Source: an uncultured Rubrobacteraceae bacterium (lineage in GTDB: Bacteria; Actinomycetota; Rubrobacteria; Rubrobacterales; Rubrobacteraceae). Taken from it: a stretch of 64,000 bases of DNA. A program made the translations under genes and the position numbers. The stretch is from contig CADCVF010000030.1 in NCBI GenBank assembly GCA_902806095.1, positions 43,859 through 107,858 on the forward strand, read 5' to 3'. Below the pieces are notes generated by a model. That model searched no databases, was not told the origin of the DNA, and saw nothing but the letters and a program-made list of their open reading frames with translations. This document shows, piece after piece, positions 59,339-64,000 of this stretch. Positions within the stretch are counted from its first letter, which is position 1, and each line of letters starts with the position of its first letter.

Positions 59339-60427
59339 ATGACGACCGAGCTGCGCAACGCGCACCCCTACCACATGCACGACGCGATCCTGGCCCAACC
59401 CGAAGCGTTCCTCCGGGTCGTCGAACGCAACGAAGGCGCGGTCGATGACTTCGCTTCCCTGATAACCTCCTGCGAGAGGGTCTTCCTGGCAGGAATAGGA
59501 ACCTCGCACCACGCATCCCTCGTCGGCGAGCACCTGCTGCGGGCCTACGGCGGTGGCCTCGAAGTCCGTGCGGTCCACTCCTTCGACCTCGCGCTCTACG
59601 GGCCGGAACTGCGCCAGGAGGACTGCGTCGTCGCCGTTAGCCACCGCGGGGCCAAACGCTACACGGCCCTCGCGCTGGAACAGGCCAGGGACATGGGTTG
59701 CCCAACGGCTCTCATAACAGGCGAGGGAGGGTCCGGTGAGGGCCGCGCCGACGCCGTATTCCGTACAGTGGAGCAGGAGAAATCACCGGCACATACGGTA
59801 AGCTACACTAGCTCGGTGGCGGTGCTCGCGCTTCTCGGGGGGAGCATCGGCTACCGCAGGACGGGCTCGGCAACGCTTCCCAGCGAGCTCTTGCGGGAAG
59901 AGCTTCCGGAGGCGCTGCGGTCGGCCCTTGGTAAAGAGGAAGAAGTGGCTGCGCTCGCCCGCGAGAATGTCGGTCGGCGTAGGATCTGGCTCGTCGGCGG
60001 TGGGCCCAGCGCGGTGACGGCCAGCGAGACGGCGCTCAAGATCAAAGAGACCTCTTACCTCCAGGCAGAGGGCATGTCGACAGAGACTATGCTGCACGGG
60101 CCTTTCCAGTGCGTCGAGGCGGACGACCTTTTCGTCTTTATAGCCCCTTCGGGCGCCGCCAGGGAACGTACCCTGGAAGTGGCCGAGCTTGCAGAGGAGG
60201 TCGGGGTTCGGTACGTGATCTTCGGCGACGATACGACCGAGAGCCGCCGGGCCGCCGCTGGCGTGGTGAGGGTGCCAGAAGTCCCCGAGCCGTTCAGCGC
60301 CCTGAGTTGTCTCGTGCCACTACAACTCTTTGCTTACCATCTCGCGCTCGCGCGCGGGACGAACCCCGACAGCTTCAGGGGTGATGATCCGCGTTTCGCG
60401 AGGGCCGACGTTTCGGGGCGTTTGTAG
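59339..60427 (+). CDS. Tandem SIS-domain sugar isomerase (GlmS isomerase-like)
   Basis: A 362-residue protein with two SIS domains. The first begins HDAILAQPEAFLRVVERNEG and has FLAGIGTSHHASLVGEHLL and VVAVSHRGAKRYTALAL. The second has WLVGGGPSAVTASETALKIK and the LQAEGMSTETMLHGP active-site loop. There is no glutaminase domain, so it resembles the GlmS isomerase half or AgaS/FrlB. It may deaminate or isomerise an amino-sugar phosphate. Confidence 0.9.
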   Translation: MTTELRNAHPYHMHDAILAQPEAFLRVVERNEGAVDDFASLITSCERVFLAGIGTSHHASLVGEHLLRAYGGGLEVRAVHSFDLALYGPELRQEDCVVAVSHRGAKRYTALALEQARDMGCPTALITGEGGSGEGRADAVFRTVEQEKSPAHTVSYTSSVAVLALLGGSIGYRRTGSATLPSELLREELPEALRSALGKEEEVAALARENVGRRRIWLVGGGPSAVTASETALKIKETSYLQAEGMSTETMLHGPFQCVEADDLFVFIAPSGAARERTLEVAELAEEVGVRYVIFGDDTTESRRAAAGVVRVPEVPEPFSALSCLVPLQLFAYHLALARGTNPDSFRGDDPRFARADVSGRL

Positions 60428-60442
60428 GTAGACTGGGCGCCT

Positions 60443-61291
60443 GTGCGTCTGATCTACACCCTTCTACTCGTCGCTGTCACGGCCGTGTGGGGCTGGACGT
60501 TCGTCGTGGTTCAAAACGCTATCGCTATCTACGGCGTCATCCCTTTCCTGGCCGTTCGCTTCGTTCTGGCCGGTGCCGCGCTCGCCCCTGTCTATGCGAC
60601 GAAGCTCACCCGCCGGTCGCTGCTCGTGGGTGGCGGCATCGGCCTGGTGCTCGCGGCCGGTTACTTCTTCCAGACAACAGGGCTGCTCTTCACGACGCCG
60701 ACCAATTCGGGCCTCATCACGGGACTCTTCGTCGTCTTCGCGCCGCTCGCAGATCGTCTCCTGTTCGGGGCCAACGTCTCGCGGCAGGTCGTCCTGGCCG
60801 TCACCTTGAGCCTGGTGGGGATGGTCTTGCTCGCCGGCGGCGGGCCCGAGGGCGCGAACTGGGGGGACCTCCTTACGCTCCTCTGTGCGGCGGCGCTCGG
60901 TCTGCACATCGCGCTCCTCTCCCGTTACGCCGCACTCTACGACGCGGGTGCGCTGACGCTGGCCCAGATCCTCTCGATAGCCCTGCTCTTCGTCATCGTG
61001 TGGCCGTTCTTCGGTCCCGTCTCTTTGCCACCGCCAGGGGTGTGGGTAGCGCTGCTCGTGACCGGTCTCTTGGCATCGGCCGGCGCTTTCCTGGTGCAGA
61101 CTACGGTGCAGCAGCACATCCCTGCAGCGCGGACCGCGATCATCCTTACCATGGAGCCCGTCTTCGCCGCGCTCTTCGGCTACTGGCTCGCGGGGGACAG
61201 GCTCGTGGCGGTCCAGATCCTCGGCGCGCTCATGATCCTCTCCGCGCTCGTGATAGGCGAGGTTGTGCCAGTGCTGCGGCGGCGCAAATAG
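60443..61291 (+). CDS. EamA/DMT-family transporter
   Basis: A 282-residue drug/metabolite transporter with ten helices, built from two EamA repeats. The first starts VTAVWGWTFVVVQNAIAIYG with PFLAVRFVLAGAAL. The second ends with ILTMEPVFAALFGYWLAGDR. It exports or imports a small metabolite. GTG start 15 bp after the isomerase gene, so the two probably share a transcript. Confidence 0.92.
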   Translation: MRLIYTLLLVAVTAVWGWTFVVVQNAIAIYGVIPFLAVRFVLAGAALAPVYATKLTRRSLLVGGGIGLVLAAGYFFQTTGLLFTTPTNSGLITGLFVVFAPLADRLLFGANVSRQVVLAVTLSLVGMVLLAGGGPEGANWGDLLTLLCAAALGLHIALLSRYAALYDAGALTLAQILSIALLFVIVWPFFGPVSLPPPGVWVALLVTGLLASAGAFLVQTTVQQHIPAARTAIILTMEPVFAALFGYWLAGDRLVAVQILGALMILSALVIGEVVPVLRRRK

Positions 61292-61467
61292 CCGTGCCGT
61301 TTAAACCGTTTGACCCGGCCCGAGAGCCCTCGGACGAGCACCTCTCGCAGCTTGGTCTTGACCCGTAACAGATAGCATGCAACCGTGAAAGACGAATGTT
61401 AGAGATCCTGAAGCCTTCCTCCGCCCGGTATAAACTAGAGGTTCCAGAGGCGAAAAGGAGTACGTTC

Positions 61468-62133
61468 ATGCGACGCACCATCGAAGTTCCCGAGTACGAG
61501 GTACAGGCCGGAGTTCGGGTAGATTCGCACCGAACCGTCCTGATAGTGGGGGATATGCAGAACGATTTCGTGAAGGAGGGTGGTACGCTAGTCGTACCCG
61601 GCGCCGAAGGGACTATCCAGCCGATACTGGGGCTCCTGGATCTGGCGCGCCGGTCAGGTATGAAGGTCGTCTTCACCCAGGATACCCACAGCGATGGCGA
61701 CCCTGAGTGGGAGATCTGGGGCGAGCATTGCCGCGAGGGGAGTTGGGGCTGGCGGGTGGTGGATGAGCTTGCCCCGCGCGAGGGTGAGGCAACTGTCCGC
61801 AAGCCGCGCTACGACGCCTTCTACGGCACGCAGTTGGAGCACATGCTGCGTCAGTGGGGCGTCGACACGCTGATCATCTGTGGCACGGTCGCCAACATCT
61901 GCGTCTTCTACACGGCGGCCGGCGCCGCAATGAGGTGGTTCAACGTCGTAGTTCCCAAAGACTGCATCTCCAGCTTCAACGACTTCGACATGGAGGCATC
62001 CCTGAGCCAGACGGCTACCTTGCTCGGAGAGGTCGTGAGCAGCGGGGATATCGAGATCGGGGAGCCGGAGACCACAGAGGTCTACCGGAGTAAGCTCGAA
62101 GAGGCGGCTGCTCGCGAACGGGGTGGGAGTTAG
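61468..62133 (+). CDS. Cysteine hydrolase, isochorismatase/nicotinamidase-like
   Basis: A 221-residue hydrolase. The catalytic triad is visible: Asp in VGDMQNDFVKEGG, Lys in VRKPRYDAFYG, and Cys in CGTVANICVFYTAAGA. The QDTHSDGDPEW segment supplies metal or substrate contacts. The family includes nicotinamidase and carbamoylase. ATG 61468 has AAGGAG 8 bases before it. A -10-like TATAAA lies at 61429-61434. Confidence 0.9.
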   Translation: MRRTIEVPEYEVQAGVRVDSHRTVLIVGDMQNDFVKEGGTLVVPGAEGTIQPILGLLDLARRSGMKVVFTQDTHSDGDPEWEIWGEHCREGSWGWRVVDELAPREGEATVRKPRYDAFYGTQLEHMLRQWGVDTLIICGTVANICVFYTAAGAAMRWFNVVVPKDCISSFNDFDMEASLSQTATLLGEVVSSGDIEIGEPETTEVYRSKLEEAAARERGGS

Positions 62134-62216
62134 GGAGACCGCCACGGAAGATTAAAGCGCCGGAGCAGCGGGTAAGCTTCTCTAGTATCCGAGAGAACAG
62201 ATGTATGGAGGTATGT

Positions 62217-62654
62217 ATGGCTACTGCGGAACGGCGCGCGGATGTCGTGTGGAGAGGAGACTTGCAGAAAGGGTCTGGCACCTTCGACCTGGTGAGCAGC
62301 GAGGCGGCCCACGATCTGCCGGTCACCTGGGCTTCGCGTACGGAGCGTCCCGACGGCAAGACCAGCCCCGAAGAACTCATCGCCGCGGCTCATGGGAGCT
62401 GCTACGCGATGGCTTTCTCGAACGTGCTCGCCGAGATGGGTAACGAGCCCGAGGAGCTCAACATCACTGCCGTATGCACCTTCGATGCCGACCAGTTGAA
62501 GGTCACCACTATGGTCCTCGACGTCAGCGGGCGAGTCCCAGGCCTCGATGCCGAAGGTTTCCAGAACGCCGCAGAGCAGGCCGAGCAGGCCTGTCCCGTC
62601 TCAAACGCCCTGCGCGGCAACGTGGACATCCAGCTGAACGCTAGCCTGGCCTAA
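62217..62654 (+). CDS. OsmC-family peroxiredoxin-like protein
   Basis: A 145-residue OsmC-type thiol peroxidase. The two redox cysteines appear in AAAHGSCYAMAFSN and AEQACPVSNALRGN. TSPEELIAAAHGS is the classic OsmC active-site approach. It reduces organic hydroperoxides. The ATG at 62217 follows GGAGG. Its end overlaps the convergent acetyltransferase by 4 bp. Confidence 0.93.
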   Translation: MATAERRADVVWRGDLQKGSGTFDLVSSEAAHDLPVTWASRTERPDGKTSPEELIAAAHGSCYAMAFSNVLAEMGNEPEELNITAVCTFDADQLKVTTMVLDVSGRVPGLDAEGFQNAAEQAEQACPVSNALRGNVDIQLNASLA

Positions 62655-63145
62655 GCATTGAGACGTGCCATAGAGTAGGCGTCCACGTACTCGCCCTTTC
62701 TGAAGGCAAAGCGGAGGTGCGTACCCTCCACCTCGAACCCGAACTTCTCGTAGAGGGCGATGCCGGCGGCGTTGTCCACGTAGACAGTCAGCTCGATACG
62801 CGTGAGGCTCAGCCAGTTGTCCGTCAGGTCCAGTGTCGCCTCCATAAGCGCCGTCCCGACCCCCTTATCCTGCCAGTCGTCGCGCACGGCCATCCCAATG
62901 CTGCCGACGTGACGCATACGCCAGCGGGTAGGAGAGGTGTGCAGGCTGAGACTTCCGACCACCTCGTCCTCCACGCAGGCCACCAGTGAATACAATCCCT
63001 CCGGCGGCTCCGAGAGTCGCTCGCGCCACGTCTCCGCCGATGGAAGAGGCATCTGCAAGGTGCCCGCTATCGCCCGAGGGCCGCTGAAGATGCAGTGCAG
63101 CGCCTTGTAGTCCTCGGGCTCTGAGTGACGGACGGTTATCTCCAA
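62651..63145 (-). CDS. GNAT acetyltransferase (YhhY-like)
   Basis: A GNAT protein of about 164 residues. The acetyl-CoA loop is VRDDWQDKGVGTALMEATLD (Q/R-x2-G-x-G/A variant), with VYVDNAAGIALYEKFGFEVE in the usual C-terminal position. TTG 63145 follows GGGAGG and is preferred to the frame start at 63187. The sequence resembles YhhY-type N-acetyltransferases. The substrate is unknown. Confidence 0.9.
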   Translation of the reverse strand: MEITVRHSEPEDYKALHCIFSGPRAIAGTLQMPLPSAETWRERLSEPPEGLYSLVACVEDEVVGSLSLHTSPTRWRMRHVGSIGMAVRDDWQDKGVGTALMEATLDLTDNWLSLTRIELTVYVDNAAGIALYEKFGFEVEGTHLRFAFRKGEYVDAYSMARLNA

Positions 63146-63204
63146 GAGTGGCCTCCCTCGAACCTGCCGGTTAATGCTGGCGATCACAGAATAGCAGCAA
63201 GCAA

Positions 63205-63231
63205 AGAGCCCCCGCCGGTGGGGCGGAGGCC
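63205..63231 (-). terminator. Terminator of the symporter gene
   Basis: On the minus strand, GCCTCCGCC pairs with GGCGGGGGC (one mismatch), followed by TCTTTGCTTGC. It lies 28 bp after the stop of the symporter gene and is the only hairpin here with a partly T-rich tail. Confidence 0.6.
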
Positions 63232-63258
63232 CTAATTGCTAAAGGCGTGTTTCTGACG

Positions 63259-64000
63259 TTACGACGTGCGGGGTTCCTCCTGCGGGGTGGCTTCGTGGAT
63301 CTCCTGTTCTATGTTCGAGATGCCGGTGAGGGAGCGGACGTAGATCTCGTCGTAAGACACCTGGAGACCCTGCTCGCGCTCGCGCTCGGCGCCGCGTCCG
63401 CCCAGGAGCGTGCCAAGGTAGCAGCCAAGGATGCCCAGAGGAACCGAGAACAGCGCCGGGTACACAAACGGGAAGATCGGATCTATGGGTATGATCGGGG
63501 TCAGCGGAGGCTCAGGGTTAGGGCCTGTCATCACGTTCGGGCTGAGTATGATCAGGATTATGCACGAGAACAGACCGACCAGGATGCCCATAACCGCTCC
63601 GGTGGTGTTGAACCGCTTCCAGAAGATCGTCAGCAGGATAACCGGCACGTTGGCGCTAGCGGCGACCGCGAAGGCGAGCGCGACCAGGAACGCCACGTTG
63701 AGGCTCGCAGCCGGTATCGCCAGGATTATCGCCGCCACGGAGATCCCAACGGCCGTGAAGCGCGCCGCACGGAACTGCTCCTGCTCCGAAGCGTTTCCGC
63801 CCCGGATCACGTTCGAATAGAAGTCATGGGCGAAGGCGCTGGAGGCCGCCACGACGAGCCCTGCAACCACAGCCACGATGGTGGCGAAAGCGACCGCCGA
63901 GATGAAGGCGAAGAAGATGGGACCGCCGAGCGCCTCGGCGAGCTGCGGAGCGGCCGTGTTCCCCGCCGGGTTCTGCGCCGCGATGGCGTCCTGGCCGACG
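63259..64000 (-). CDS. Sodium:solute symporter (ActP/MctC-like), C-terminal part
   Basis: The frame stays open to the window edge, so the 5' end is outside. It shows about five helices of the SSS family, with FAFISAVAFATIVAVVAGLV, AHDFYSNVIRGGNASEQEQF, LAFAVAASANVPVILLTIFW and TTGAVMGILVGL. SAFAHDFY is typical of the acetate/monocarboxylate symporters ActP and MctC. The cytoplasmic tail (about 60 residues) includes EREREQGLQVSYDEIYVRSL. It imports acetate or similar acids with sodium or protons. Confidence 0.9.
   Translation of the reverse strand, partial: VGQDAIAAQNPAGNTAAPQLAEALGGPIFFAFISAVAFATIVAVVAGLVVAASSAFAHDFYSNVIRGGNASEQEQFRAARFTAVGISVAAIILAIPAASLNVAFLVALAFAVAASANVPVILLTIFWKRFNTTGAVMGILVGLFSCIILIILSPNVMTGPNPEPPLTPIIPIDPIFPFVYPALFSVPLGILGCYLGTLLGGRGAEREREQGLQVSYDEIYVRSLTGISNIEQEIHEATPQEEPRTS

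Overview
This is a high-GC (roughly two-thirds G+C) bacterial chromosome segment with dense gene packing, many GTG/TTG starts and many 4-bp ATGA/GTGA/TTGA overlaps. A LexA/DnaE2/DUF6504 SOS block, an NDMA-type methanol dehydrogenase, Cox-type molybdenum hydroxylase genes and a protocatechuate operon together suggest an actinobacterium, most likely a Rubrobacter-like lineage. That placement is inferred from gene content only. There are no rRNA or tRNA genes and no CRISPR array. Mobile DNA is limited to fossils.

Layout. 1-9.2 kb: end of an SDR gene, a frameshifted SMP-30 gene, a B3/4-domain protein, a phosphoesterase, a Phd/VapC toxin-antitoxin pair with a clear promoter and operator, a cupin, an AT-richer modified-DNA HNH endonuclease, and a DUF418 membrane protein coupled to a lipoprotein gamma-glutamyltransferase. 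9.3-21.2 kb: DHFR-like, DUF2277, the divergent DUF6504-dnaE2 / lexA SOS unit around a shared LexA box, an MFS pump, a LolA-like/ABC export unit, a methyltransferase and an XRE-cupin regulator. 21.6-29.1 kb: YdeI-like protein, beta-propeller protein, GYD protein, an amide-hydrolysing gene group (acetamidase, arginase-like, creatininase-like) and a PadR operon with its own operator. 29.4-34.3 kb: 4-hydroxybenzoate/protocatechuate genes pcaB-pcaD-pcaC-pobA-aroE, preceded by a collapsed pcaH/pcaG fusion remnant. 34.3-41.7 kb: NicO transporter, Nudix, VWA and MoxR genes downstream of a frameshifted methanol dehydrogenase gene, then GntR and GAF genes. 41.9-54.4 kb: a molybdenum island with modAB (no modC), Mop, decayed PucR/MOSC/ALDH genes, and coxS-L-M-D-E plus two XdhC-type genes, mocA and coxG. 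54.5-64 kb: DUF4396 with a CsoR-type box, phosphoesterase, hydrolase, acetyltransferases, cupin, GST, SIS isomerase, DMT exporter, isochorismatase-like hydrolase, OsmC, and the end of a sodium:solute symporter.

How the genes fit together. The molybdenum island is coherent. ModAB imports molybdate, Mop binds it, MocA cytidylates the cofactor, XdhC-type proteins and the CoxD/CoxE pair mature the enzyme, and CoxG anchors it to the membrane. The pobA-pca genes carry 4-hydroxybenzoate and protocatechuate ring-cleavage products to 3-oxoadipate, with the ring-cleavage dioxygenase itself missing here.

The most unusual feature is a family of at least eleven intergenic modules of the form TCAGCACGC-(variable hairpin)-GCTTGTCAGC, phased with 8-bp TCAGC units. 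They are often arranged as inverted arms around a unique core and sit next to terminator-like hairpins whose stems are repeatedly 13-14 bp long. Several genes are interrupted by single-base shifts or by deletion fusions. Real decay and assembly error cannot be separated from sequence alone.
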